Shown one piece after another: positions 33,153 through 41,694 of a stretch of DNA of 64,000 bases. How positions within the stretch are numbered: the first letter of the stretch is position 1; each line of letters opens with the position of its first letter. Source of the DNA: an uncultured Clostridia bacterium (GTDB lineage Bacteria; Bacillota; Clostridia; Christensenellales; Aristaeellaceae); contig CANOHT010000005.1 in the NCBI GenBank assembly GCA_947565865.1, positions 1 to 64,000 on the forward strand. The letters run 5' to 3'. The notes under the pieces were generated by a model. It was not told the DNA's origin. It did no database searches and saw only the letters and a list, made by a program, of their open reading frames with translations. Made by a program: the position numbers and the translations under genes.

Positions 33153-34084
33153 GGTTCAGCCTCCCCCTGCATCAGCTTCATAAAGATGTCCTCCAAATCC
33201 ACGTCCATGGGGTAGAGCATGCGCAGCCGCGCCTGAACGCAGCTCAGCGCCGGGGACACCTGGGCGGCGACATCGGCGCGGGAGCGCACAAGCCACTCCT
33301 GCCAGCCCTGCTCCCGGGGCGGAAGCGCCTGTACATCCGTCACCCCCGGCAGCGCGCACAGCGCCTCCCGGGCCCGCTCGCCCGAGGTGCGGACGCGCAG
33401 TCTGTGCTCCTGGCGGGGCACCCGCGCGGCGATTTCGGCAATGGTGCCGGAGGCGACCATCTCGCCCCTGCGCAGGATCAGCAGGGAAGCGCATATGTCG
33501 TCAATCTCGGACAGGATATGGCTGGACAGAATCACGGCATGCTGCTTACCCAGCTCACGGATCAATTCCCGCACGGCGATGATCTGCTCCGGGTCCAGGC
33601 CCGCTGTGGGCTCGTCCAGAATAATCAGCCCGGGGTCGCCCACCAGGGCCTGGGCCAGGCCGACGCGCTGCTTATAGCCCTTGGACAAGCTGCGGGTGGT
33701 CATGTTCATCCGGTCAGCCACGCCGGTCATCTCGCACAGCTGCTCGATATGGGCGCGGCGCTTGTCGCGGCGGATGCGCTTCAGCCCGCAGGCGTACTCC
33801 ATGGACTCGCGCACGGTCAGCTCCGGGTACAGCGGCGGTATCTCGGGCAGATAGCCCACCTCGCTCTGGTACGCGGCGCCAAGGCGGGCAATATCCGTCC
33901 CGTCCCAGGAGATCATGCCTGAGGTCGGGGCAAAGTAGCCGGCAATCATGTTCATGGCCGTGGACTTGCCCGCGCCGTTGGCGCCCAGCAGTCCCACCAC
34001 CTGTCCGCGGCTGACGGCGCAGGTGAGCCCCCGCAAAGCCATGTGATTCTGATACTTTTTGACAACTCGATCCAGCTGAAGCAT
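33140..34084 (-). CDS. ABC transporter ATP-binding protein, GldA-like
   Basis: A 314-residue ATPase. Walker A is GANGAGKST, the signature is LSKGYKQRVGLAQ, Walker B is LIILDEPTAGLDP, and the His switch is SSHILSEID. The C-terminal ~90 residues form the small extra domain found in GldA/CcmA-like exporters of the ABC-2 class. It is the first gene of the operon that continues with permease, GldG-like, DUF4340 and aldo/keto reductase genes. The ribosome binding site is a modest GGAAAGG. Confidence 0.92.
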   Translation of the reverse strand: MLQLDRVVKKYQNHMALRGLTCAVSRGQVVGLLGANGAGKSTAMNMIAGYFAPTSGMISWDGTDIARLGAAYQSEVGYLPEIPPLYPELTVRESMEYACGLKRIRRDKRRAHIEQLCEMTGVADRMNMTTRSLSKGYKQRVGLAQALVGDPGLIILDEPTAGLDPEQIIAVRELIRELGKQHAVILSSHILSEIDDICASLLILRRGEMVASGTIAEIAARVPRQEHRLRVRTSGERAREALCALPGVTDVQALPPREQGWQEWLVRSRADVAAQVSPALSCVQARLRMLYPMDVDLEDIFMKLMQGEAEPCEA

Positions 34085-34159
34085 CGTCGGGCCGTCCTTT
34101 CCATTGTGATATAGACGTTATTCAAACCGTTGACAAATGATCGCGAAACAGTTGAGCAA

Positions 34160-34300
34160 ATTGCCGTCTGCAAAACTGCAGTCGTATCCGCCGGCGGGGC
34201 GGGGAGTTTTTCGTAGCAAACTGTAATTTTGCGGAGAAAAACATTCTTCAGCTTCCTCGACAAAGTGGCGTGAGCCACTTTATCGATACTCTGGGTATCC
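34160..34300. repeat. Shared intergenic repeat, forward copy
   Basis: TTGCCGTCTGC, TCGTATCCGCCGG, CGGGGCGGGGAGTTTTT and AACATT occur here in the same order as on the reverse strand at 44135-44290. The final part, GACAAAGTGGCG-GCCACTTT, is a hairpin also seen at 51242. It lies between the ABC exporter operon and the sugar importer. I see no gene in 34085-34393. Confidence 0.75.
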
Positions 34301-34321
34301 CCCCAACGCCTCCCCAATAAC

Positions 34322-34362
34322 GAGGGCCGGACCATACCCAAAGGCACGGCCCGGCCCATTGA
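34322..34362 (-). terminator. Probable terminator of the sugar importer operon
   Basis: On the reverse strand GGGCCGGGCC and GGTCCGGCCC pair around a 14-base loop, followed by the weak T-rich TCGTTATT, about 30 bases after the solute-binding protein stop. Confidence 0.55.
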
Positions 34363-34393
34363 GGCGATGGGGCTTCAACCGCCGCTTTGTTGA

Positions 34394-35932
34394 TTAGTCG
34401 GCGTTGACAAAGTTGTTGTACTGCTCGGTCCAAACAGCGCTGCGGATCTGGCCGTCGATCTCCCAGGCAGTCTGCACGGTCTCGTTCCACTGCTCCTGGG
34501 TCAACTCACCCACCAGCGCCTTCTCCATGGCTTCCTTAATCAGGGTGGTGGCGTCGTCGGTCAGGAACTCAGCGTCGGTATTGTTGAGATCGTAGGGCAC
34601 ATAGTAGTCGAAGGGAGGAATGGCCTTGATGCCGTTGTCGATCTGGTTGCGCATCTCCCAGGCGGTGTAAGCGCGCCAGGTCGAGTTTTCCTTGGACACC
34701 AGGGGTTCGGGATACTTGTTGTAGTCGTACCACTCAAGGAGCTGATACTCCAGCATGTAGCGGTCAGTGGCGCCTTCGGGCTGGGTGAAGGTCTCGCCGT
34801 CCTCGGACAGAACCCAGTGATCGTCCTGGATGCCGTAGGTGGCCAGCATGTAGTTGTCCTGGGACTCGAAGATCCAGTTAATCAGCTTCAGCGCCCACTG
34901 GGGATCCTCGGAGGTGGCGGACAGCGCGACCTCAGCCATGTAGACGGGGTTGCCGCCCCAGGCGTTCACGCCGCTGACAGCGTCGGTGAAGTTGGGGATC
35001 GCGGCCCAGGAGCAGGTGCTGTCGGGGTTGGCGCTCTTCAGGCGATCGGTGCCCTGCAGGCCCATGTTGTACCAGCCGGAGCACATGCCGATGCGGTCGG
35101 TAGCACCCATGTCGTTGGCGGTCTCATTGGTCATGGTCAGGTAATCCTGGTTGATGTAGCCCTTCTGGTACCACTCAGCAGCCTTGCTGACCAGCGCCCA
35201 GGCATTCTTGTGCATATACCAGGGCTTGACGGCGCCGTCCTCGTCCAGGAAGCGGTCCACGTCGTTGCAGTCGCCCTTGGTGCCCAGGTAGTACACATGC
35301 AGAGGGCCGGAGAACAGGCTCTGGAAGTAGGGGATGTAGCCGTACTCATCGTTGGGGTCGCCGTTGCCGTTGACATCGGTGGTCTTGACGCCCTCGAAAT
35401 AGGCTTCCAGCTCGGCCAGGGTGGTGGGCATCTCCATGCCCAGCTTCTCCAGCCAGTCGGTACGGATGGAGGGAACGCCGCCGGCGGTGAAGGTCTCGTG
35501 ACGGGGCAGCGCCCAGATGTTGCCCTGAGCGTCCTTGCAGGGGATCCAGGCCTCCTCGGGGATCATGGCCATCACGTCGGGCAGGTAGGTATCCAGCATC
35601 TCCTGAGAGTAGGGCTGGATGGCGCCGTTGGAGGCATAGGTCGCCCACACACCGCCGCCGGCGGTCAGGTTGAGGGTATCGAACTTCTCGGAGCCGGCAA
35701 TCATGACGTTCACCTTTTCGTTCCAGGTGTTTTCCGCCACGACGATGACCTCGAAGTCGATACCGGACTTCTCTTCGATCAGCGCCTTGATCTTGTCGTT
35801 TTCGGTTTTGTTCTCCTTATTGGAGTTGGAGCGGATCACGAAGCGAGCGGGTTCCGTCTGCTCAGCAAAAGCAGCGGCGGTCAGGCTCAGCAGCATCGCG
35901 ACCGCGAGTACCAGAGAGACCAGTTTCTTCAT
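34394..35932 (-). CDS. Extracellular solute-binding protein (LplA-like)
   Basis: A 512-residue secreted sugar-binding protein. The N-terminus (MKKLVSLVLAVAMLLSLTAA) is a signal peptide ending AFA-EQ; no lipobox cysteine is present, unlike most Gram-positive binding proteins, so attachment to the membrane is unclear. The mature protein has the type 1 fold features of LplA/YtcQ proteins, including DWLEKLGMEMPTTLAELEAY and NGNGDPNDEYGYIP. It is the last gene of an operon with the two permeases and lacks its own ATPase gene; MsmX-type shared ATPases serve such importers. The ligand is probably an oligosaccharide, possibly the substrate of the GH112 enzyme at 39472. Confidence 0.9.
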   Translation of the reverse strand: MKKLVSLVLAVAMLLSLTAAAFAEQTEPARFVIRSNSNKENKTENDKIKALIEEKSGIDFEVIVVAENTWNEKVNVMIAGSEKFDTLNLTAGGGVWATYASNGAIQPYSQEMLDTYLPDVMAMIPEEAWIPCKDAQGNIWALPRHETFTAGGVPSIRTDWLEKLGMEMPTTLAELEAYFEGVKTTDVNGNGDPNDEYGYIPYFQSLFSGPLHVYYLGTKGDCNDVDRFLDEDGAVKPWYMHKNAWALVSKAAEWYQKGYINQDYLTMTNETANDMGATDRIGMCSGWYNMGLQGTDRLKSANPDSTCSWAAIPNFTDAVSGVNAWGGNPVYMAEVALSATSEDPQWALKLINWIFESQDNYMLATYGIQDDHWVLSEDGETFTQPEGATDRYMLEYQLLEWYDYNKYPEPLVSKENSTWRAYTAWEMRNQIDNGIKAIPPFDYYVPYDLNNTDAEFLTDDATTLIKEAMEKALVGELTQEQWNETVQTAWEIDGQIRSAVWTEQYNNFVNAD

Positions 35933-35994
35933 CTTGGTTACCTCCTTGAATCTATCTTCAGGGCAGACGCCCTGAGAGCCAAAGTAAACGTCCG

Positions 35995-36876
35995 TCAGCC
36001 CTTGACCGAGCCCACCAGCATGCCCTTGACAAAATACTTCTGAAGGAAGGGATAGACACACAGGATGGGAACGGTGGCGATGACGATGGTGGCCATGCGC
36101 ACGGTTTCGGCCGGGGGAATAAAGTCCATGCTGGAGCCGACCACGGTGATGTCGGTGACGGTGGCCGAGTCGATCAGCTGGCGCAGGGTGTACTGCATGG
36201 TCCACATTTCCTTCTTGTTCATGTAGAGCATGGAGTCAAACCACATGTTCCAGTGATACACCGCGTAAAACAGCGTGATGGTCGCCAGCGACGCGGTGGA
36301 CAGCGGCAGGTAGATGGAGAAGAACACCCGCAGATCGTTTGCGCCGTCCAGCTTGGCCGATTCCTCCAGGGAGTCGGGAACCTGGGAGAAAAAGTTGCGC
36401 AGCACAATCATGTTAAAGGGATTGACCAGGCCGGGCAGGATGTAGACCCAGAAGTTGTTGAGCAGGCCCAGGGACTTGTTCAGCAGAAAGCTGGGAATCA
36501 GTCCGCCGGAGAACCACATGGTAAAGACAATCATGGCCGTCATCGGCTTGCGCAGGGGATAATATCGCTTGGAAAGCGGATAAGCCAGCAGCATGGTAAA
36601 AACCACGTTCAGCGACGTACCGATGACCGTGCGCGCGATGGTTGTCATGTAGGAGTTGACGATGTTGGAGCCGGAGGACAGAATGAAGCTATAGCCGGAC
36701 CAGTCCAGGGTGGAGGGAATCAGGCGCAGCGGATGCAGCGCGCGCTCGATCTCAGGCGTTACAGAGCGTCCGACCACAAACAGAACCGGGTAAATCATGG
36801 CGACGCACAGCAGCACCATTACCATGTTGTTGATGATATTAAAGATTCGGTCGCCCTTGGTCATCGTACCGTTCAT
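35995..36876 (-). CDS. Carbohydrate ABC permease, LplC/YtcP-like
   Basis: A 293-residue inner-membrane permease with six helices. The coupling (EAA) loop reads EESAKLDGANDLRVFFSIYL. The C-terminus YFVKGMLVGSVKG is typical of the LplC branch, which works in oligosaccharide or aldotetraouronate uptake. The gene lies 18 bases after the LplB-like gene and 62 bases before the binding protein gene. An AGGAG is present ahead of the start. Confidence 0.93.
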   Translation of the reverse strand: MNGTMTKGDRIFNIINNMVMVLLCVAMIYPVLFVVGRSVTPEIERALHPLRLIPSTLDWSGYSFILSSGSNIVNSYMTTIARTVIGTSLNVVFTMLLAYPLSKRYYPLRKPMTAMIVFTMWFSGGLIPSFLLNKSLGLLNNFWVYILPGLVNPFNMIVLRNFFSQVPDSLEESAKLDGANDLRVFFSIYLPLSTASLATITLFYAVYHWNMWFDSMLYMNKKEMWTMQYTLRQLIDSATVTDITVVGSSMDFIPPAETVRMATIVIATVPILCVYPFLQKYFVKGMLVGSVKG

Positions 36877-36895
36877 GACGATTCTCCTCCTTTCC

Positions 36896-37861
36896 TTAGA
36901 ATAGGCCCTGCGCGCCCAGTTTGCGGCTGGCCTTGTTGGAGAACATAATCATCGCGAGGGCAAGCACGCTCTTGACCAGGCCCACGGCCGCCGAGTAGGA
37001 GAACTTCGACTGCTGGATACCGTTGCGGTAAACGTAGGTCTCAAACACATCCGCAACCTCGTAGACCGACGCGCTGTACAGGTTGAAAATCTGGTCGAAG
37101 TTATCGTCGAACATCTTGCCCACCTGCAGGATCAGCATGATGGCGATGATCTCCGACAGCGCGGGAAGCGTGATGTGCAGAATCTGCTGCAGCTTGTTGG
37201 CGCCGTCCACGCGGGCCGCCTCGTACTGCTCCTGGTCGATGCTGGTGATGGCCGCCAGGTAGACGATGGAGCCGTAGCCGATGTTCTTCCATATCTCCGA
37301 AACGATCAATATCGGGCGGAACCACTGCTTGGACGTCAGAAAGTAAATGGGCTGGCCGCCTGAAAGCTTAATCATCGTGTTGATGGCGCCGTTATCCGGG
37401 GAGAGCATAGTGTTCAGCAGGCCGGCGACCACAACCCAGCTGAGAAAATAGGGCATGTAGGTAATGGTCTGCACCGTGCGCTTGAACCAGTTTTTGCGAA
37501 TCTCGTTAATCAGCAGCGCCAGCAGGATGGGGGCGGGGAAGCTGAAAATCAGCCGCAGGAGGCTCAGGTAAATGGTGTTTTTGAAAACGCGCTCGCAGTA
37601 CAGGGACTTGAAGAAGGTCTCAAAGTTCTTGAAACCGATCCACGGCGCGCTCATAATCGCGCTGAAGCCGCCCGCCGCGCCCTTGTAATTTTTGAAGGCA
37701 ATGATGATGCCGTACATGGGCACATACTTGAACACCAGGAAAAAGATGATGCCGGGGATGACCATCAGGTGCAGATAGCGGTATTCCACCAGCTGGCGAA
37801 GTATGCGCTTTCCCCTGGATGGTGCGAGTACAGGACGGTCAATCGCTGTATTATTCTTCAT
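36896..37861 (-). CDS. Carbohydrate ABC permease, LplB/YteP-like
   Basis: A 321-residue permease, first gene of the importer operon. It has six membrane helices and the coupling loop EQYEAARVDGANKLQQILHI. The N-terminal LVEYRYLHLMVIPGIIFFLVF and the periplasm-side loop SPDNGAINTMIK match LplB-type proteins. GGGAGA precedes the ATG. The upstream region to 38090 is AT-rich and should hold the promoter. Confidence 0.93.
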   Translation of the reverse strand: MKNNTAIDRPVLAPSRGKRILRQLVEYRYLHLMVIPGIIFFLVFKYVPMYGIIIAFKNYKGAAGGFSAIMSAPWIGFKNFETFFKSLYCERVFKNTIYLSLLRLIFSFPAPILLALLINEIRKNWFKRTVQTITYMPYFLSWVVVAGLLNTMLSPDNGAINTMIKLSGGQPIYFLTSKQWFRPILIVSEIWKNIGYGSIVYLAAITSIDQEQYEAARVDGANKLQQILHITLPALSEIIAIMLILQVGKMFDDNFDQIFNLYSASVYEVADVFETYVYRNGIQQSKFSYSAAVGLVKSVLALAMIMFSNKASRKLGAQGLF

Positions 37862-38090
37862 CCATGTTCTCTCCCTTTCATCAAATCATGTATAAAATGT
37901 GCTCTTTCATACTTAAATCATACAGCATAATATGCAATTCAATAAAGATGAAATAAAGCAAAAAACAAGCAGAAACGATCATTTCCGTGTGGGCAGGCAG
38001 GCCGCGCCCCGCGGTCGCCGCCCGAAAATCGCCGTCGTTTGCTGACAACTTCCAGCCTGTCGGAGGCTCGCCGCCGGGCCGGTCTGAATG
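37862..38090 (-). promoter_or_regulatory. Upstream region of the sugar importer operon
   Basis: Reverse strand, AT-rich part (37880-37960): TTGAAT and TATGAT are present but only 14 bases apart, while other pairings are equally weak, so the exact promoter is unresolved. No clear operator palindrome was found. The outer part (38030-38085) has GCGAGCCTCCGAC and a CGATTTTCGG block shared with the repeats at 39240 and 51238. Confidence 0.4.
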
Positions 38091-38094
38091 AAAT

Positions 38095-38137
38095 CCGCCC
38101 GGCATCGGACGGTCGCAGCAGTCCAACGCCGGGCGGC
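38095..38137 (-). terminator. Terminator of the uroporphyrinogen-decarboxylase-like gene
   Basis: Reverse-strand CCGCCCGGC and GCCGGGCGG form a perfect stem with a long loop, then ATTTC. It separates this gene from the importer operon downstream. Confidence 0.6.
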
Positions 38138-38166
38138 AATTCAGCGCCTTTCCAATGCGGCAGCCA

Positions 38167-39123
38167 TCAGATTCTGCGCGCCGCCTCGACAACCCAGCGG
38201 ATTCTTTCCTCAGGAAGGTCGTTGTGAATGCTGCAGTCCGCGCCCAGAATGTAGCCGGCTTTGCCGCCCTGGGCGATCATCGAGCGGACTTCCTGCTCCA
38301 GCTCCTCACGGCTGGCGGTATAAAGGGCGGTACCCGGACGGTTGTCAAAGCCGCCCCAAACCGTGCAGCCAAAGTGCTTCTTGGCCTCCTGAATGTCCTG
38401 GATATCAATGAACCGGGACCAGCTGACCACGGCGGTCTTGTAGTCAGCCCACACGGACAGGCGGTTGGGAATCTCCTCCCACGCGCACAGATGGATGGCG
38501 TTCATGGCGCTGAGGCTGTTGACGTAATCCAGCACGGACTTTTCGCTGGGGGTAATCCACGCCCGATACTCGTCGTAGGTAAAGCGGTTCTCCTCGGCAT
38601 TCTGCACACTGAAGAAGATGCCGTCCGCGCCAGCCTCCTCAATGATGCCGCGCACCAGCAGCTTGACATCCTGGGCGATGACGTCGCAGGCATGCATCAT
38701 CGCGTCGGGATTTTCGCGAATCAGCTTCATCATCATGGGATAGCCCACCTGCAGGCGCAGATAGCAGATGGGAGCAAAGATCAGGTACAGGGCGACGCAT
38801 TCCCCGTTCAGACCCTGAATGATTTTCTTGGTGCGCTCAATCTGGCCGCGGATAAAGGGATGATCCGCGCCCAGGGGCTGGATGTTGTACAGTTCGTCGG
38901 CGCCGGTGATGCCGTCCAGCGCCGGAGCAGGCCAGCAGAAGTACTTATCAGCGGAAAGCTTTATAAAGTCCACGTCCGTATTCCTGTAGGCACGAATCTG
39001 GTACTCGGCAAAGCGGTCATCGTCATCCCAGTATTCCGGCGGCACATGCTGCCACATACATACCGGGACGTGATCGGTTTCTTTCCCCTGGAAGGCTGCG
39101 ATAACCCGTTCTCTCTTGTTCAT
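38167..39123 (-). CDS. Uroporphyrinogen decarboxylase-like protein
   Basis: A 318-residue TIM-barrel protein of the URO-D superfamily, which includes heme-pathway decarboxylases and corrinoid methyltransferases (MtaA/CmuA type). MNKRERVIAAFQGKETDHVP is the superfamily N-terminus; GADGIFFSVQNAE and CTVWGGFDNRPG follow. Heme-type members have an Arg-rich start with the substrate Arg and Asp; that pattern is not clear here. It lies in a sugar-use locus without heme or corrinoid genes, so I doubt a role in heme synthesis. Relatives in sugar loci are common but uncharacterised. ATG at 39123 follows AGGAGG. Confidence 0.78.
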   Translation of the reverse strand: MNKRERVIAAFQGKETDHVPVCMWQHVPPEYWDDDDRFAEYQIRAYRNTDVDFIKLSADKYFCWPAPALDGITGADELYNIQPLGADHPFIRGQIERTKKIIQGLNGECVALYLIFAPICYLRLQVGYPMMMKLIRENPDAMMHACDVIAQDVKLLVRGIIEEAGADGIFFSVQNAEENRFTYDEYRAWITPSEKSVLDYVNSLSAMNAIHLCAWEEIPNRLSVWADYKTAVVSWSRFIDIQDIQEAKKHFGCTVWGGFDNRPGTALYTASREELEQEVRSMIAQGGKAGYILGADCSIHNDLPEERIRWVVEAARRI

Positions 39124-39239
39124 ACTGATCCTCCTATGCAATGTCGGCGCTTCAGCGATGGCTTTTCTGTGACCGTTGTATGAAAAATAACACAAAAAGG
39201 CCGTGCGTTCCACCGAATTTCGATCATTCTTGGGGTCAA

Positions 39240-39470
39240 TTCAACCTGATGTGGCCGCAAGCGGTTTGAGATGGGGCGGAAAGGCAGGAAAGCTTCGGGG
39301 CCTACCCCAAGTCCCGGGAAGCGTCGGAGGGCTCGCAAGCCTGCTGAATGTCAATCGAAACCCGAAGGATTCCTTCGGGGCATATTCGCGGCGCGAAGCT
39401 CCCTCAAAAAGGTGTGCCCCTTTCACGCAAAAGTACCTGCCGCTTATCGCGACAGGCACATTGCGCTTTG
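39240..39470. repeat. Intergenic repeat related to 51238-51435 (inverted)
   Basis: Read on the reverse strand: GGCTTGCGAGCCCTCCGACG, then TTCCCGGGACTTGGGG, matching GGCCTGCGAGCCCACCGACA and TCCCAGGGGCTTGGGG at about 51389-51422. A CGAAGGATTCCTTCGG palindrome and a small TACCTGCCGCTTATCGCGACAGG hairpin are also present. The 348-base gap between GH112 and the URO-D-like gene holds no gene I can support. Confidence 0.65.
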
Positions 39471-39471
39471 C

Positions 39472-41619
39472 TTAGCTGTATTGGATCATCCGGGTTTCCA
39501 GAGGCTCAAGCGTTACGGTCTGTTCGCCCTTGTCCGTATACAGAACGGCGGTGGTTTCGGCCTCGGCGTTGTTGAGCGCCACCAGCATGCGATCCTCGGG
39601 GTACCAGGCCGTTTCCACCAGGGCGCTGTCGGACAGCCAAGCGCTGTTCCTCGGCAGGCGGCAGGCATACAGCAGCGTTTCCAGGAGCATGCGGGTGCCG
39701 GCGGGGCCCACCGTGAAATGGCTCATGTAAATGCCCTTGCCCTTGCCGAAGGGATGCACGGTCATCTGCGGCACACCGTTCTTCTCGCACAGGACGCGGG
39801 TATCGCCATCCGTCAGATACAGATGGGGCAGCTCGTCCAGGCAGTCCGGCGCCACGGCGATGGGCAGGGTCTGATCCACCTCATACGCCCAGCGGCCATG
39901 ACATACCCGCGCGCCGTCATCCTCGTTCACGCCCAGCACATGGGCCATGCGGAAGCGATGATCGTACCCGGACACGGCGGAGGGCTCGCCCACGCCGATG
40001 AACGCGCCGCCCTCATGGACAAAGCGGGTCAGCTCGGACACAACCTCGGCGCTCCTCCAGGCGTCGCCGCCGCTCCAGGCATCGCCCATGCGCCCGGCGT
40101 TGATGACCACATCCACGCTGTCCAGCGCGCCGTTTGTCACATCCTCAAAGCTGATGAACCGCACGTCCACCGGCAGACCGGAGAGCGCCTCGTTGATATG
40201 GATGAGAGCATGGGTATCGGTCTCGTGGAAATGGCCGGAGAGCGTCCAGGAGCGCAGCTTGCCCCAAGTGTGCAGCACGGCCACGCGAATAGGCAGCGTA
40301 TAAGGCGCGCCGTGCTGGTGAAGCCGCTTAATGAGACGGAATTCATCCGCCATCTCGGCCATGGTGTCATTGAAAGCGGGAAAATCCAGCGTCAGGTGCA
40401 GGTAGCCGCCCAGGCCGATGCGATCCACCGGCTCGCGCAGCAGCGCCCGGCGGACGCTGCGCCAATAGCGAAGGGCGTCCTTCTCGGGCGCGCCGCCCGG
40501 GGAAAAGGTGGGCGCGCCGCCCAGCCCCACGGGGAAAAGATAGGGATGGAAGCGAAGCTCATGCACCGGCACCTGGGCAAAGGCGCACAGGCGGCATTCA
40601 AAGCCGGAGAACACGCACTTAATCAGCCCGTCAAAGCCGATGGATCGGAAGCGCTCACCGCAGGGCTCCATGCCCACCCAGCTGTCATCGTAGAAAACAT
40701 ACGCTTTCTTGCCATGCCTGTGGATGATGTCCACCAGCGCCCTGGCCTTTTCCGCCACGAAGGCCTGAATAAAGTCCATATAATCCCGCTTGGCCCGCGT
40801 GGGCGGCATATGCGTCACCTGCCGCTTGCCGCCGTTGACGAAATCCTCGGCGGTAAGGGCATAGCCATACTGCCGCTCAAAGGCATCCAGCGCGGCGGGG
40901 CTTACGGTAAAGTCGTAGCTGGCCCAATCGGTAAACAGGTTGCGGTTGCGCGGATCGCTGCCCCAAATCCACACGAAATTGTAGAACAGGCTGGTCAGAC
41001 GCACCACACTGGTCCGCGGGTTGTTCTCGCACCAGTCGTCCAGCCACTTCAGCAGGTATGCCCATGCGGCGGGATGGCGGGGATCCAGCTGGCGCAGGTG
41101 CTCGCTTGTCCAGTGGTTGGTGGTGTGGTTGTACATATTGATCTCTTCCCAGATGCGCCAGCACAGGAAGGAAGCCGTGTATTGGTGCCATGGCGTGCAG
41201 CCCTTCACGGTGATTTGACCGTCGGCATAGGCCCAGCAATCACGCGGCACCTCCCGGTTGTCCGTGCGGTCGTAGACCTGGTAATAGCGCAGGGCATCGG
41301 GACTGTCGTTGAGCTGGAACTGCTCGGTAAAATAACCGTCCATCAGCGTGATGGCAACGCTTTCTCCCTGGGCCAGCACGGGCCTGGAGATCAGAAAGGT
41401 CTGCTGCTGACTGTCGGGGTGCTCGGCGGCAAAGGCGTTGTGCTGACGGATGATGCAGATGGTGGAATAGATGCGGTAGCCCGCGTCCACAATTTCGCCG
41501 GAAAGGCTGGTGCCGTCGGAATCACGAATGACATCCGCGCCCCATTTCCGAGCCAGCTCCAGTGTCAGGCGCTCGTAACCGGCCTCGCCGGGAAGGGTAA
41601 AATCGCCCGTGGTATGCAA
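39472..41619 (-). CDS. GH112 galactosyl phosphorylase (lacto-N-biose or galactosyl-rhamnose type)
   Basis: A 715-residue cytosolic phosphorylase splitting a beta-galactoside with phosphate to galactose 1-phosphate. The N-terminal GDFTLPGEAGYE and KWGADVIRDSDGTSLS are family hallmarks, and KKAYVFYDDSWVGMEP holds the catalytic acid region. Known members act on lacto-N-biose/galacto-N-biose (mucin, milk glycans) or on galactosyl-1,4-rhamnose (plant rhamnogalacturonan); I cannot decide by eye. The start is a TTG after AAGGAG, where the family N-terminus begins. It lies between an AraC regulator 75 bases upstream and, downstream, the URO-D-like and importer genes. There is no lnpB/C/D set in the window. 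Confidence 0.92.
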   Translation of the reverse strand: MHTTGDFTLPGEAGYERLTLELARKWGADVIRDSDGTSLSGEIVDAGYRIYSTICIIRQHNAFAAEHPDSQQQTFLISRPVLAQGESVAITLMDGYFTEQFQLNDSPDALRYYQVYDRTDNREVPRDCWAYADGQITVKGCTPWHQYTASFLCWRIWEEINMYNHTTNHWTSEHLRQLDPRHPAAWAYLLKWLDDWCENNPRTSVVRLTSLFYNFVWIWGSDPRNRNLFTDWASYDFTVSPAALDAFERQYGYALTAEDFVNGGKRQVTHMPPTRAKRDYMDFIQAFVAEKARALVDIIHRHGKKAYVFYDDSWVGMEPCGERFRSIGFDGLIKCVFSGFECRLCAFAQVPVHELRFHPYLFPVGLGGAPTFSPGGAPEKDALRYWRSVRRALLREPVDRIGLGGYLHLTLDFPAFNDTMAEMADEFRLIKRLHQHGAPYTLPIRVAVLHTWGKLRSWTLSGHFHETDTHALIHINEALSGLPVDVRFISFEDVTNGALDSVDVVINAGRMGDAWSGGDAWRSAEVVSELTRFVHEGGAFIGVGEPSAVSGYDHRFRMAHVLGVNEDDGARVCHGRWAYEVDQTLPIAVAPDCLDELPHLYLTDGDTRVLCEKNGVPQMTVHPFGKGKGIYMSHFTVGPAGTRMLLETLLYACRLPRNSAWLSDSALVETAWYPEDRMLVALNNAEAETTAVLYTDKGEQTVTLEPLETRMIQYS

Positions 41620-41694
41620 ATTGCTTTCTCCTTTCTGTGTTCCGCCTCGCCGCTTGGCCGAAGACCGGAAGGACGCTTTGGCGCAGCGCCTTCT

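Noticed and set aside
38167..39123. Heme biosynthesis hemE
   Set aside because: It is a URO-D superfamily member but sits in a sugar locus with no other heme gene and the substrate residues are not clear.
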